Assembly (NCBI RefSeq): GCF_001708505.1
Contig: NZ_CP015992.1
Span: 6,014,001-6,078,000 of the forward strand
Source of the DNA: Pseudomonas sp. TCU-HL1
Lineage (GTDB): Bacteria > Pseudomonadota > Gammaproteobacteria > Pseudomonadales > Pseudomonadaceae
DNA: 64,000 bases
Direction: 5' to 3'
The stretch's first letter is position 1, and each line of letters starts with the position of its first letter. A model generated the notes under the pieces. The model was given only the letters and a program-made list of their open reading frames with translations, did no database searches and was not told where the DNA came from. Positions 1 through 7,876 of this stretch are shown here, in pieces. A program made the position numbers and the translations under genes.

Positions 1-1
1 G

Positions 2-1012
2 GTGCTGACCCTCGACCAGGTCACGCTGAACAGCTGGAACGAATTGCTGGTGAGCCGCTACGAGGGCCCCGACGCCCTGCTCGCCTGCCTGCGCGATTAC
101 CTCAACAGCCTGCCGGCCAACGGCGCGCGTCCCGGGCTACGGGTGCGCTGCTTCTGTCGCAACCGCGCCCAGGCCATTGGCCAGCGGGTGGAAGAGCTGT
201 TTGGCGATGCCCAGGAGATGCTGGGCACCGCGGGCATTCCGCGCTTCCTGCTGCAGATCCAGCAACGCTTCCATGTGCTGCAGCTGGAACTCGGCCAGGT
301 CAGCCACGCCAGCCTGGCAGACCTACCTGCACTGGTGGAGCATCTGGGTCGCGACCTGCCGGGCTACAGCCCGCTGCAACTTGACCGCCATGCCCTTGAG
401 GACGTCGATCTGGCAGTGATCCTGCCTCTCGGTCGCCCCCACTGCATCCAGGTGTTCTATCGCCAGAATGGCGACAGTGCCGAGATCAGCCTGCTGGACG
501 AGCACAACGCGCTGTGGCGCCAGCGCCTGCCATTTCGCGATGAGCAGAGCCTGCTGACGCCGCTGCACCGCTTCCTGCAATCGCTGCTTTACCGGCGCAA
601 CGCCCTGCTGCCGCTGGACAGCCCACTGGCCATGCTGGTGCCGGAAATCTTCTATTACGAGGTGGTACGCCAAGGCCGCCAACTGGAACGTCGCGCGGCG
701 CCGTCAGCGGCAGTCAGCCATCCCTTCTACGACGTGCAGGCCATCGTCGAGCCGGCCGAGCAAGGACTGGTGCATGTGACCCTCTACTGCAACCATCGGG
801 AGTTCTCTGAGCTGGAGTACGGCGCCGGCCTGTTCGCCGCCGTGGCCCGGCATATCCTGGCCCAGCGCCGCGAACCGGAACGCTACCCTTGTTACATCAC
901 CGACCTGGACCTGTCCCGGGTGCAAGGCAAGGGCCAGGCGCAGACGGTTCACTACCTGCGGTACAAGGTCGAGCTGGAAGAGAGGCTGAACAGGGCGCTG
1001 CGCGATAGCTGA
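2..1012 (+). CDS. cyaA: Class I adenylate cyclase, C-terminal part (partial)
   Basis: The reading frame is open from the window edge and ends at a TGA, giving the last 336 residues of a long protein whose start lies outside the window. The sequence matches the C-terminal regulatory half of class I (CyaA-type) adenylate cyclases, which make cAMP from ATP in gamma-proteobacteria; the catalytic N-terminal half is not visible. Placement beside rnk, cyaY, lptM, lysA and dapF is the standard Pseudomonas arrangement and supports the call. A REP-like palindrome follows the stop codon and separates it from the convergent rnk gene. The family identity rests on recognition of the sequence plus synteny, not on a catalytic motif. 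Confidence 0.8.
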   Translation: MLTLDQVTLNSWNELLVSRYEGPDALLACLRDYLNSLPANGARPGLRVRCFCRNRAQAIGQRVEELFGDAQEMLGTAGIPRFLLQIQQRFHVLQLELGQVSHASLADLPALVEHLGRDLPGYSPLQLDRHALEDVDLAVILPLGRPHCIQVFYRQNGDSAEISLLDEHNALWRQRLPFRDEQSLLTPLHRFLQSLLYRRNALLPLDSPLAMLVPEIFYYEVVRQGRQLERRAAPSAAVSHPFYDVQAIVEPAEQGLVHVTLYCNHREFSELEYGAGLFAAVARHILAQRREPERYPCYITDLDLSRVQGKGQAQTVHYLRYKVELEERLNRALRDS

Positions 1013-1039
1013 GCCGGCACTCTGGTCGGCTCATCGCCT

Positions 1040-1079
1040 TGTGGGAGCGAATTCATTCGCGAATAAATTCGCTCCCACA
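1040..1079. repeat. REP-type extragenic palindrome between cyaA and rnk
   Basis: The arms TGTGGGAGCGAATT and AATTCGCTCCCACA pair perfectly around a short centre containing TTCGCGAA. This is the usual form of Pseudomonas REP sequences. It sits between two convergent genes, so it may also act as a bidirectional terminator. Related TTCGCGAATGAATTC cores occur near 7146 and 57206. Confidence 0.85.
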
Positions 1080-1101
1080 CTGAGCAAAACCTGGCCGGGG
1101 A

Positions 1102-1509
1102 TCAGCGGCTGTACTCGCCGGCCGCCTCGGGCTGGTACTCGACGTTCAGCAACGTGAGCTTAAGGGTCTTGCCGCCAGGAACCGGCCAGTCAATGTGCTG
1201 GCCGACAGACAGGCCCAGCAGCGCGCTGCCCACCGGAGCCAGGATGGAAACCTTGCCTTCGCCACCCGCGTCGTCCGGGTAGACCAGGGTCAAGTGGTAG
1301 TCCTTGCCACTGCCTTCCTCGCGGCAATGCACGCGGGAATTCATGGTGACGACGCCCGGCGGAACCTCCTCGTGGCCAACCACCTGGGCACGAGCCAGCT
1401 CGCTCTCCAGCGCCTCGGCGGCGGGGCCGAACTCCTCCAGGCTGTCGAGCAGGCGCTCCAGGCGTTGCAGGTCGAGACGGGTAATGGTGATGGGCGGGTG
1501 GGTGTTCAT
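1102..1509 (-). CDS. rnk: Regulator of nucleoside diphosphate kinase (Rnk, GreA/GreB-like)
   Basis: 135 residues. The N-terminal third is a short helical segment (LDRLERLLDSL type) and the C-terminal two thirds are the GreA/GreB C-terminal FKBP-like domain, with the typical LVYPDDA and SILAPVGSALLGL stretches at about residues 75-105. Rnk binds RNA polymerase near the secondary channel like Gre factors but has a short coiled coil and lacks the acidic tip needed for transcript cleavage. In Pseudomonas it was named for its effect on nucleoside diphosphate kinase and alginate control. It is transcribed toward cyaA; the terminator at 1546-1577 lies upstream of it and serves the cyaY operon. Confidence 0.9.
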   Translation of the reverse strand: MNTHPPITITRLDLQRLERLLDSLEEFGPAAEALESELARAQVVGHEEVPPGVVTMNSRVHCREEGSGKDYHLTLVYPDDAGGEGKVSILAPVGSALLGLSVGQHIDWPVPGGKTLKLTLLNVEYQPEAAGEYSR

Positions 1510-1545
1510 GGCGAAGGCGAGACTCCTTATGCAGGCTGCGAAAAA

Positions 1546-1577
1546 GCGAAACCCCGCCCGAAGGCGGGGTTTCAGAA
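1546..1577 (-). terminator. Rho-independent terminator of the cyaY-DUF1289 operon
   Basis: Read on the minus strand, the stem AAACCCCGCC / GGCGGGGTTT with loop TTCG is followed by CGCTTTTT. It lies just past the stop of the DUF1289 gene and before rnk. Confidence 0.85.
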
Positions 1578-1650
1578 TCTGTCTATCCAGACAACTCGTC
1601 CAGAAGCCCGACAGTACGTCAGCACGCCAGCGATTGGCAAGACCACCTGG

Positions 1651-1854
1651 TCAGTGTGGCAATTGGCTCCGTCGCTGCACGGCGGCCGCGCAGATATCGC
1701 GGCGGCGCGAGTCGCTTGCCTGACTCCACTCGCAGATTTCTGCCAGGGTCCGACCACAGCCTACGCAGACGTCAGCATCATCCAGACAGCAACGTCGGAC
1801 GCAGGGCGACGGATAGCGTGCCGGGGGCGCGCTGTCAGAGTTCGTCGAACTCAA
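1651..1854 (-). CDS. DUF1289 family cysteine-rich protein
   Basis: 67 residues with the DUF1289 signature PCVRRCCLDDADVCVGCGRT followed by EICEW at about residues 17-42. The conserved cysteines (C-x3-C-C-x6-C-x2-C) suggest metal or Fe-S binding, but no biochemical role is established for the family. The start is a TTG that overlaps the end of cyaY by about 20 bases, so the two are probably translationally coupled; no ATG is available in frame upstream of the motif. In Pseudomonas this small gene commonly accompanies cyaY, itself an iron-sulfur cluster protein, which fits an Fe-S theme by inference. Confidence 0.75.
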   Translation of the reverse strand: MSSTNSDSAPPARYPSPCVRRCCLDDADVCVGCGRTLAEICEWSQASDSRRRDICAAAVQRRSQLPH

Positions 1855-2167
1855 GGTCTTCGCCCGCCTGCTCGCGAGTCACGCGACTGAGCAGCTCACC
1901 CAGCGGCTCGTCGCTGCTGTCACAGATCCAGCGACCGCTGGCTTCGTCGAAATCGAAATGGAAGCCTCCCGATCGTGCCGCGACCCAGAGCTGACGCAGC
2001 GGCGCCTGGCGGCTGAGGATCACCTGGCTACCGTTCTCGAAACGCACGGTGAGTACGCCACCGGTGTTTTCCAGATCCAGATCCAGGTCGCTGTCATCGA
2101 ATGCGTCTTCCACGCGCTCCTGGGCTTCATCGACCAGGTCGTGGAATCGGGCTTCGCTCAAACTCAT
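1835..2167 (-). CDS. cyaY: Iron-sulfur cluster assembly protein CyaY (frataxin)
   Basis: 110 residues, the usual size of bacterial frataxin. The N-terminal helix is rich in acid residues (EAQERVEDAFDDSDLDLDLE, about residues 13-32), which in the family form the iron-binding ridge, followed by the beta sheet with GVLTVRFENGSQVILSRQ and PLRQLWVAARSGGFHFDF, the frataxin core motif. CyaY binds iron and modulates the IscS-IscU cysteine desulfurase scaffold. It starts at ATG 2167 and shares its 3' end with the DUF1289 gene. It is divergent from lptM. Confidence 0.93.
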   Translation of the reverse strand: MSLSEARFHDLVDEAQERVEDAFDDSDLDLDLENTGGVLTVRFENGSQVILSRQAPLRQLWVAARSGGFHFDFDEASGRWICDSSDEPLGELLSRVTREQAGEDLEFDEL

Positions 2168-2178
2168 CGGGGTTTACC

Positions 2179-2388
2179 TCAAGGCATGGGGGTAACGGGG
2201 GGGCGACGGTACTCGCCGAGACGCTGTCCGGTCCAGCGGCGGAAAGCACGAGCCAGTGAGCCGGGCTCGCTGAACCCGACCAGCAAGGCGATGTCCGCCA
2301 GCTGGCTGAAGGATAACCCGGCCTCGCGCCACCAGACCCTGCAGATAGGCGACCGAGACCGAGCCGGCAAGGGCTGCGGCGTTGTCCA
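2179..2388 (-). pseudogene. Relic of an AraC-family regulator (C-terminal HTH fragment)
   Basis: On the minus strand the peptide segments FSQLADIALLVGFSEP and GSLARAFRRWTGQRLGEYR match the second helix-turn-helix of AraC-family activators. Upstream, a different frame reads SVAYLQGLVARG, also AraC-like, and the junction FSQLAD/IALLVGF looks like an internal deletion that fused two separate parts of the HTH domain. No N-terminal domain and no complete frame are present. It is best seen as a decayed remnant between cyaY and lptM. Confidence 0.6.
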
Positions 2389-2528
2389 TGGGTTCTCCTT
2401 TTTCAGCCGCCAATGCTAGCCCGGCGCACGCCCGCAAGCCACGCCAGACGGGAATTCCGGCGAATAGGCAAGGCGTCGGGGGGTCGGTATACTCCGGAAC
2501 AATTCACGTTTTCTGCAAGGATTCCGTC

Positions 2529-2669
2529 ATGAAGCGACTCCACGCCCCCTTCGTCGCGCTGCTCGCTGTTGCCTGCCTGCTGGCCGGCTGCGGCCAGAAA
2601 GGCCCGCTGTACATGCCTGACGACGAAAAAGCAGCGAAAGAACACCAGAAAGACGTGTACATCCGCTGA
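2529..2669 (+). CDS. lptM: LPS translocon maturation chaperone LptM / small lipoprotein (LppL, YifL)
   Basis: 46 residues starting MKRLHAPFVALLAVACLLAGCGQKGPLYMP. The lipobox LAGC is at residues 17-20, followed directly by the family hallmark GQKGPLYMP. LptM/YifL lipoproteins sit in the outer membrane and assist oxidative folding of LptD in the LPS translocon. It is followed after about 15 bases by lysA, as in other Pseudomonas, where the gene is called lppL. The start at ATG 2529 is set by the signal peptide. Confidence 0.88.
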   Translation: MKRLHAPFVALLAVACLLAGCGQKGPLYMPDDEKAAKEHQKDVYIR

Positions 2670-2683
2670 TCGGGGGAGCCTCC

Positions 2684-3931
2684 ATGGACGCTTTCACTTA
2701 CCGCGGCGGCGAGCTGTTCGCGGAAGGCGTAGCGCTGTCCGATATCGCCGCTCGCTTCGGCACGCCGACCTACGTCTATTCCCGAGCGGCCATCGAGGCC
2801 GGCTACAACGCCTATGCCAACGCCCTGGCGGGTACGCCGGGGATGGTCTGCTACGCGGTCAAGGCCAACTCCAACCTCGGCGTGCTGAACCTGCTGGCGC
2901 GCCTTGGCGCAGGCTTCGACATCGTATCCAGCGGTGAACTGGAGCGGGTCCTGGCTGCCGGTGGCGCGCCCGAGCGCATCGTCTTCTCCGGTGTCGGCAA
3001 GACTCGCGACGACATGCGCCGAGCGCTGGAAGCCGGCGTGCACTGCTTCAACGTCGAGTCGCGCAACGAGCTGGAACGCCTGCAGAACGTGGCCGCGGCC
3101 ATGGAGGTGAAGGCACCGGTATCGCTGCGGGTCAACCCGGACGTGGATGCCGGCACCCACCCGTATATCGCCACGGGCCTGAAGGAAAACAAGTTCGGCA
3201 TTTCCATAGACGAAGCCGAAGCCGTCTATGCCCAGGCCGCCAGCCTGCCGAACCTCGAGGTGATCGGCGTCGACTGCCATATCGGCTCCCAGCTCACCAG
3301 CATGGAGCCCTTCCTCGACGCTCTTGACCGCCTCCTGGAACTGATCGACCGCCTGAGCGCCCGCGGCATCGCCATTCGCCACCTGGACCTCGGTGGCGGC
3401 CTCGGCGTGCGCTACCGCGACGAGCAACCGCCGCTGCCTGGCGACTACATCCAGGCTATTCGCCAGCGCGTCCAGGGCCGCAACCTGGAGCTGCTGTTCG
3501 AGCCCGGTCGCTCCATCGTCGCCAACGCCGGCGTTCTGCTGACCCAGGTGGAATACCTCAAGCACACTGAACACAAGGATTTCGCCGTGATCGACGCGGC
3601 CATGAACGACCTGATCCGTCCCGCCCTCTACGAGGCCTGGATGGACGTGGTGCCGGTTGCACCCCATGCCGGCATCGAGCGTACCTACGACCTGGTCGGC
3701 CCGATCTGCGAAACCGGCGACTTCCTCGCCCGCGAACGCAATCTGGTGCTGGCCGAGGGCGATCTGCTGGCGGTCCGCTCCGCCGGTGCCTACGGTTTCG
3801 TGATGAGTTCGAACTACAACACCCGCGGCCGTGCTGCCGAGGTGCTGGTAGATGGCGAACAGGCCTTTGAAGTGCGCCGTCGCGAAACCATCGAAGACCT
3901 TTATGCCGGCGAAAGCCTGCTGCCGCAGTGA
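2684..3931 (+). CDS. lysA: Diaminopimelate decarboxylase
   Basis: 415 residues, normal for LysA. This PLP enzyme converts meso-diaminopimelate to L-lysine and CO2, the last step of lysine synthesis. Visible motifs: YAVKANSN (PLP lysine, about residues 58-65), HIGSQ (about 199), LDLGGGLGVRY (about 237), EPGRSIVANAG (about 277), CETGDFLAR (about 343, active-site cysteine). It starts at ATG 2684 after a GGGGGAG ribosome site and is followed by dapF 10 bases later, so lptM-lysA-dapF-DUF484-xerC-yigB probably form one operon. Confidence 0.97.
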   Translation: MDAFTYRGGELFAEGVALSDIAARFGTPTYVYSRAAIEAGYNAYANALAGTPGMVCYAVKANSNLGVLNLLARLGAGFDIVSSGELERVLAAGGAPERIVFSGVGKTRDDMRRALEAGVHCFNVESRNELERLQNVAAAMEVKAPVSLRVNPDVDAGTHPYIATGLKENKFGISIDEAEAVYAQAASLPNLEVIGVDCHIGSQLTSMEPFLDALDRLLELIDRLSARGIAIRHLDLGGGLGVRYRDEQPPLPGDYIQAIRQRVQGRNLELLFEPGRSIVANAGVLLTQVEYLKHTEHKDFAVIDAAMNDLIRPALYEAWMDVVPVAPHAGIERTYDLVGPICETGDFLARERNLVLAEGDLLAVRSAGAYGFVMSSNYNTRGRAAEVLVDGEQAFEVRRRETIEDLYAGESLLPQ

Positions 3932-3941
3932 GGGCGCAACC

Positions 3942-4772
3942 ATGCTATTGCGCTTCACCAAGATGCACGGCCTCGGCAACGATTTCATGGTCCTCGACCT
4001 GGTCAGCCAGCACGCCCATATCCAGCCCAAGCACGCCAAGCAGTGGGGCGATCGCAACACCGGGATCGGCTTCGACCAGTTGCTGATCGTCGAGGCGCCC
4101 ACCAACCCGGATGTCGACTTCCGCTATCGCATCTTCAACTCCGACGGTTCGGAAGTGGAGCAGTGCGGCAATGGTGCGCGCTGTTTCGCCCGCTTCGTGA
4201 TCGACAAGCGCCTGACGGTGAAAAAGCGCATCCGCGTCGAAACCAAGAGCGGCATCATCGAGCTGGATGTCCGGCCTGATGGCCAGGTCACCGTGGACAT
4301 GGGCCCGCCGCGCCTGGTCCCGCAGCAGATCCCTTTCATCGCCGACGACGAAGCCTTGAGCTATCCGGTCGAAGTCGATGACCAGACCGTCGAACTCGCC
4401 GCCATCTCCATGGGCAATCCCCATGCGGTGCTGCGAGTGGACGACGTCACCACGGCGCCGGTCCACAGCCTGGGGCCGAAAATGGAGCACCACCCACGCT
4501 TCCCGCAGCGGGTGAACGTCGGCTTCCTGCAGGTAGTCGACCGCAAGCATGCCAAGCTGCGCGTCTGGGAACGCGGCGCCGGGGAAACCCTGGCCTGCGG
4601 CACCGGCGCCTGCGCCGCTGCGGTGGCCGCCATCCGCCAGGGCTGGATGGACTCCCCGGTCCTGATCGACCTGCCGGGTGGCCGACTCTCCATCGAGTGG
4701 GCCGGTCCGGGGCAGCCCGTTATGATGACCGGACCCGCCGTCCGCGTATTCGAAGGACAGGTTCGCCTATGA
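3942..4772 (+). CDS. dapF: Diaminopimelate epimerase
   Basis: 276 residues. It interconverts LL- and meso-diaminopimelate for lysine and peptidoglycan synthesis. The two catalytic cysteines are visible in EQCGNGARC (about residue 73) and ACGTGACA (about 219), and the N-terminal FTKMHGLGNDF is diagnostic. The chosen ATG (3942) follows the lysA stop by 10 bases. Its stop codon overlaps the next start (ATGA). Confidence 0.97.
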   Translation: MLLRFTKMHGLGNDFMVLDLVSQHAHIQPKHAKQWGDRNTGIGFDQLLIVEAPTNPDVDFRYRIFNSDGSEVEQCGNGARCFARFVIDKRLTVKKRIRVETKSGIIELDVRPDGQVTVDMGPPRLVPQQIPFIADDEALSYPVEVDDQTVELAAISMGNPHAVLRVDDVTTAPVHSLGPKMEHHPRFPQRVNVGFLQVVDRKHAKLRVWERGAGETLACGTGACAAAVAAIRQGWMDSPVLIDLPGGRLSIEWAGPGQPVMMTGPAVRVFEGQVRL

Positions 4773-5470
4773 CCGACCAGCACCAGGAACCGCCGCAACA
4801 CCTCGACTCCGAGACGGTGGCCGCCTACCTGCGCCTCCATCCGGAGTTCTTCGTCCGGCATGAAGAGCTGATTCCCGAACTCCGCATCCCCCATTTGCCG
4901 GGCGAAGCCGTGTCCCTGGTGGAACGCCAGGTGAAGCTGCTGCGCGAGCGCAACATCGAAATGCGCCATCGCCTGTCGCAACTGATGGATGTCGCACGGG
5001 AGAACGACCGACTGTTCGACAAGACCCGTCGCCTGGTGCTCGACCTGCTCGACGCCTCCAGCCTGGAGGAAGTGGTGGGTGCCGTCGAAGACAGCCTGCG
5101 CCATGAGTTCCAGGTGCCCTTCGTCAGCCTCATCCTGTTCAGCGAAGCCACCCTGCCGGTCGGCCGCAGCGTCACCTCCGCCGACGCGCACCAGAGCATC
5201 GGCGGCCTGCTGGCTGGAGGCAAGACCATCTGCGGCGTGCTGCGCAGCCACGAACTGGAATTCCTCTTCGGGGCCGACGAGCGCGACCAGGTCGGCTCCG
5301 CCGCCGTGGTCAGCCTGACCCACCAGGGCCTGCATGGCGTACTCGCCATCGGCAGTCCAGACCCGCAGCATTACAAGAGTTCCCTGGGCACCCTGTTCCT
5401 CGGCTACATCGCCGAAGTGCTAGCCCGGGTGCTGCCGCGCTTCGCCAGCCCCCTGCGATCGGTGAGATAA
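4769..5470 (+). CDS. DUF484 family protein (GAF-like)
   Basis: 233 residues, start overlapping the dapF stop (ATGA). The N-terminal region (SETVAAYLRLHPEFFVRHEELIPEL, about residues 15-39, then LVERQVKLLRERN) is the DUF484 signature; the C-terminal part is GAF-like. The gene lies between dapF and xerC in many gamma-proteobacteria (yigA in E. coli), but its molecular function is unknown. Overlap and constant placement suggest coupling to dapF and xerC expression rather than a role in lysine synthesis. Confidence 0.88.
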   Translation: MTDQHQEPPQHLDSETVAAYLRLHPEFFVRHEELIPELRIPHLPGEAVSLVERQVKLLRERNIEMRHRLSQLMDVARENDRLFDKTRRLVLDLLDASSLEEVVGAVEDSLRHEFQVPFVSLILFSEATLPVGRSVTSADAHQSIGGLLAGGKTICGVLRSHELEFLFGADERDQVGSAAVVSLTHQGLHGVLAIGSPDPQHYKSSLGTLFLGYIAEVLARVLPRFASPLRSVR

Positions 5471-5499
5471 GCCGCCACCACGTATTCCAAGGAAGTCCC

Positions 5500-6396
5500 A
5501 TGCAAGCCGACCTGGATGCCTACCTGAATCACCTGCGCAGCGAGCGCCAGGTCTCGGCGCACACCCTCGACGGCTACCACCGGGACCTGCTGAAGGTCTG
5601 CGCGCTCTGCGAAAAGTCCGGTATCGCCGACTGGAAAGACCTGGACGTCCGCAGCCTGCGCAGCTTCATCGCCCGCCTGCATCAAGACGGCCTGTCCAGC
5701 CGCAGCCTGGCCCGCCTGCTCTCGGCGGTGCGCGGCCTCTACCAGTACCTGATCCGCGAAGGCCACTGCCGCCATGACCCGGCCAACGGCCTCGCCGCCC
5801 CGAAGGGCGCCCGCCGCCTGCCCCGTGCACTGGATGCCGACCGCGCCCAGCAACTGCTGGACGGCGCAGTGGAAGACGATTTCATCGCCCGTCGCGACCA
5901 GGCCATGCTCGAACTCTTCTACTCCTCGGGCCTGCGCCTGTCCGAGCTGGTGGGCCTCGACCTAGACGGCCTCGACCTGCCCGCCGGCCTGGTGCGGGTC
6001 CGCGGCAAAGGCAACAAGACGCGTGAGCTGCCCGTCGGTCGCAAGGCCCGCGAGGCACTGGAAGAGTGGCTGCCATTGCGCGCCTCCACCCGTCCCGCCG
6101 AGCCGGCGGTGTTCGTCAGCCAGCAGGGCCGTCGCCTGTCACCGCGCGCCATCCAGCTGCGCGTGCGCCAGGCCGGAGTTCGTGAACTGGGCCAGCATTT
6201 GCACCCGCACATGCTGCGGCATTCCTTCGCCAGCCATATGCTGGAATCATCACAGGACCTGCGAGCGGTGCAGGAGCTGCTTGGCCACGCCGACATTTCC
6301 ACCACCCAGATCTACACCCATCTGGATTTCCAGCACCTGGCCTCGGTCTATGACCGCGCCCACCCAAGGGCCAAGCGACGAGGAACGGACGAATGA
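5500..6396 (+). CDS. xerC: Tyrosine recombinase XerC
   Basis: 298 residues, standard XerC size. It acts with XerD at dif to resolve chromosome dimers at the septum with FtsK. The N-terminal SAM-like domain (LNHLRSERQVSAHTLDGYHRDL) is followed by the catalytic domain with SSGLRLSELVGL (Arg I), GKGNKTRELPVG (Lys), HMLRHSFASHML (His/Arg II), LLGHADISTTQIYTH (His and the nucleophilic Tyr). The start at ATG 5500 is preceded by AAGGAAG. The gene overlaps the following HAD gene by 4 bases. Confidence 0.96.
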   Translation: MQADLDAYLNHLRSERQVSAHTLDGYHRDLLKVCALCEKSGIADWKDLDVRSLRSFIARLHQDGLSSRSLARLLSAVRGLYQYLIREGHCRHDPANGLAAPKGARRLPRALDADRAQQLLDGAVEDDFIARRDQAMLELFYSSGLRLSELVGLDLDGLDLPAGLVRVRGKGNKTRELPVGRKAREALEEWLPLRASTRPAEPAVFVSQQGRRLSPRAIQLRVRQAGVRELGQHLHPHMLRHSFASHMLESSQDLRAVQELLGHADISTTQIYTHLDFQHLASVYDRAHPRAKRRGTDE

Positions 6397-7097
6397 GCAT
6401 CCAGCTGATTACCTTCGACCTGGACGACACCCTCTGGGACAACCGTCCGGTGATCGAAGGCGCCGAAGCCGCCATGCGCGACTGGCTGATGGAACACACC
6501 CCGATCCTGGGCACCCTCCCGGTGGAGCATCTCTGGGCCATTCGCGGCGAGATCCTGGCTGCGGAGCCGACCCTCAAGCACCGCCTCAGTGAGCTGCGAC
6601 GGCGCACGCTGCGGCGCGCACTGGAAGGCGTGGGTTACTCAGCGGAAGACGCCATCGATCTTGCCGAGGGCGCCTTCCAGGCCATGCTCCAGGCCCGTCA
6701 CCGCATCACCTTCTACCCCGACACCGTGCCCACCCTGGAACGCCTGGCCAACCGTTACAGCCTGGGTGTAATCACCAACGGCAACGCCGACGTGCGCCGC
6801 CTGGGCCTGGCCGACTTCTTCAAGTTCGCGCTCTGCGCCGAAGAGCTGGGCATCGGCAAGCCTGATCCGGTGCCCTTCCTCGAAGCCCTCAAGCGCGGCG
6901 GCGTGAGCGCCGGGGAGGCCGTGCACATCGGCGACCACCCGGCCGACGACATCGAAGGCGCCCGCCGTGCCGGCCTGCGCGCCATCTGGTTCAACCCGCA
7001 GGGCAAGGACTGGACGGGCGAAAGGCTGCCGGATGCCGAGATTTCCAGCCTGGGAGAATTGCCCGGCGTGTTGGCACGCTGGGCGAAGTGGCACTGA
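6393..7097 (+). CDS. yigB: HAD-family phosphatase (YigB-type)
   Basis: 234 residues, start overlapping the xerC stop. The HAD motifs are complete: FDLDDTLWDN (motif I with nucleophile Asp), ITNGN (motif II), GKPDPVPF (motif III Lys) and HIGDHPADDIEGAR (motif IV). In E. coli the gene after xerC is yigB, an FMN phosphatase; the same position and length here suggest the equivalent, although substrate range cannot be read from the sequence. Last gene of the lptM-to-yigB run; a block of palindromic repeats follows. Confidence 0.85.
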   Translation: MSIQLITFDLDDTLWDNRPVIEGAEAAMRDWLMEHTPILGTLPVEHLWAIRGEILAAEPTLKHRLSELRRRTLRRALEGVGYSAEDAIDLAEGAFQAMLQARHRITFYPDTVPTLERLANRYSLGVITNGNADVRRLGLADFFKFALCAEELGIGKPDPVPFLEALKRGGVSAGEAVHIGDHPADDIEGARRAGLRAIWFNPQGKDWTGERLPDAEISSLGELPGVLARWAKWH

Positions 7098-7440
7098 GTG
7101 ACTCGTAGGGTGCGCCATGCGCACCGGCTCCCGAGTTACAGCCTTTCGCGAATGAATTCGCTCAACCTTTAGAAGGTTGGTGCCGGCGGCGTTCCGCGAG
7201 AGCGCAGCGAAACCCAACGCAGGCGCCTGTGACTGGCCACGTTGGGCCTCGCAGGCTCGGACCAACCTACGGGGCCGCTGCATGGCTGATTGACATGGAA
7301 TCTCCCCCAGACCGATGGCCTGCTCTTGTAGGTTGTGGCTGAGCTCCGTGAAGCCCAACGCCCAGCCCGACTGGGAGCCGTTGGGTTTCGCACCTCTACC
7401 CATCCTACGGCCTGCATTCGCACGGACCTTCCCGCCCCCA
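7098..7440. repeat. Cluster of intergenic palindromes between yigB and sutA
   Basis: No coding region is supported here. The stretch holds a half unit starting GTAGGGTGCGCCATGCGCAC (near 7108), a REP core TTCGCGAATGAATTCG (7145), a long imperfect palindrome from 7175 to 7270 running from GGTTGG to CCAACC with AAACCCAACGC and GTTGGGCCTCGC inside, and a diverged third unit at about 7326-7412. The same unit types recur at 57205-57446. Confidence 0.75.
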
Positions 7441-7473
7441 TGAAAAAGCCCGCGCAATGGCGGGCTCTTTCGA
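7441..7473 (-). terminator. Rho-independent terminator after sutA
   Basis: On the minus strand: AGCCCGCCATTGCGCGGGCT hairpin followed by TTTTTCA, 13 bases past the sutA stop. Confidence 0.8.
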
Positions 7474-7485
7474 CGGGAGCCTGCC

Positions 7486-7800
7486 TCAGATGGGGCGGCT
7501 GCCGTACTTGCTGTCCGGCTTCTTCGGCGGGTCGGCTACCACATTGGGCTCGACCTCCTGCACCTTGCCACCACGGGCCAGGAATTCTTCCATAGCCCTG
7601 GCCAGGGCATCGCGCTCTTTCTGCTTGGCTTCGATGCTGGGCATCTCTTCAGCTTCGACCGCAGCCTTGGCCTTCTTCCCGGAGGGAGCAGGGGCCTCGC
7701 TTTCATCGTCGCCATCGCCATCATCGGCTGCAGCCAGCTCTTCGCCGTCGTCCTCGTCGGCCGCTTCCAGCTCGTCTTGTTCCAGTTCTTCGTCGCTCAT
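7486..7800 (-). CDS. sutA: RNA polymerase-associated factor SutA
   Basis: 104 residues. The first half is a disordered acidic tail (DEELEQDELEAADEDDGEELAAADDGD), followed by a basic GKKAKA patch, a central helix (EAKQKERDALARAMEEFLARGGKVQ, about residues 58-82) and the conserved end PPKKPDSKYGSRPI. This is the layout of SutA, described in P. aeruginosa as a small protein that binds RNA polymerase and raises transcription, especially of rRNA genes, during slow growth. Monocistronic with its own terminator. Confidence 0.9.
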   Translation of the reverse strand: MSDEELEQDELEAADEDDGEELAAADDGDGDDESEAPAPSGKKAKAAVEAEEMPSIEAKQKERDALARAMEEFLARGGKVQEVEPNVVADPPKKPDSKYGSRPI

Positions 7801-7876
7801 GTTCTACCTCATGCCTTGCCAAAGCAGGTTAGTTATAGCCCAGCTGCGCCAGCTTTCTAACGCTGCCGGAAAAAAT

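Noticed and set aside
2504..4105. 533-codon frame antisense to lysA
   Set aside because: Shadow of lysA and dapF; no start signals or family resemblance.
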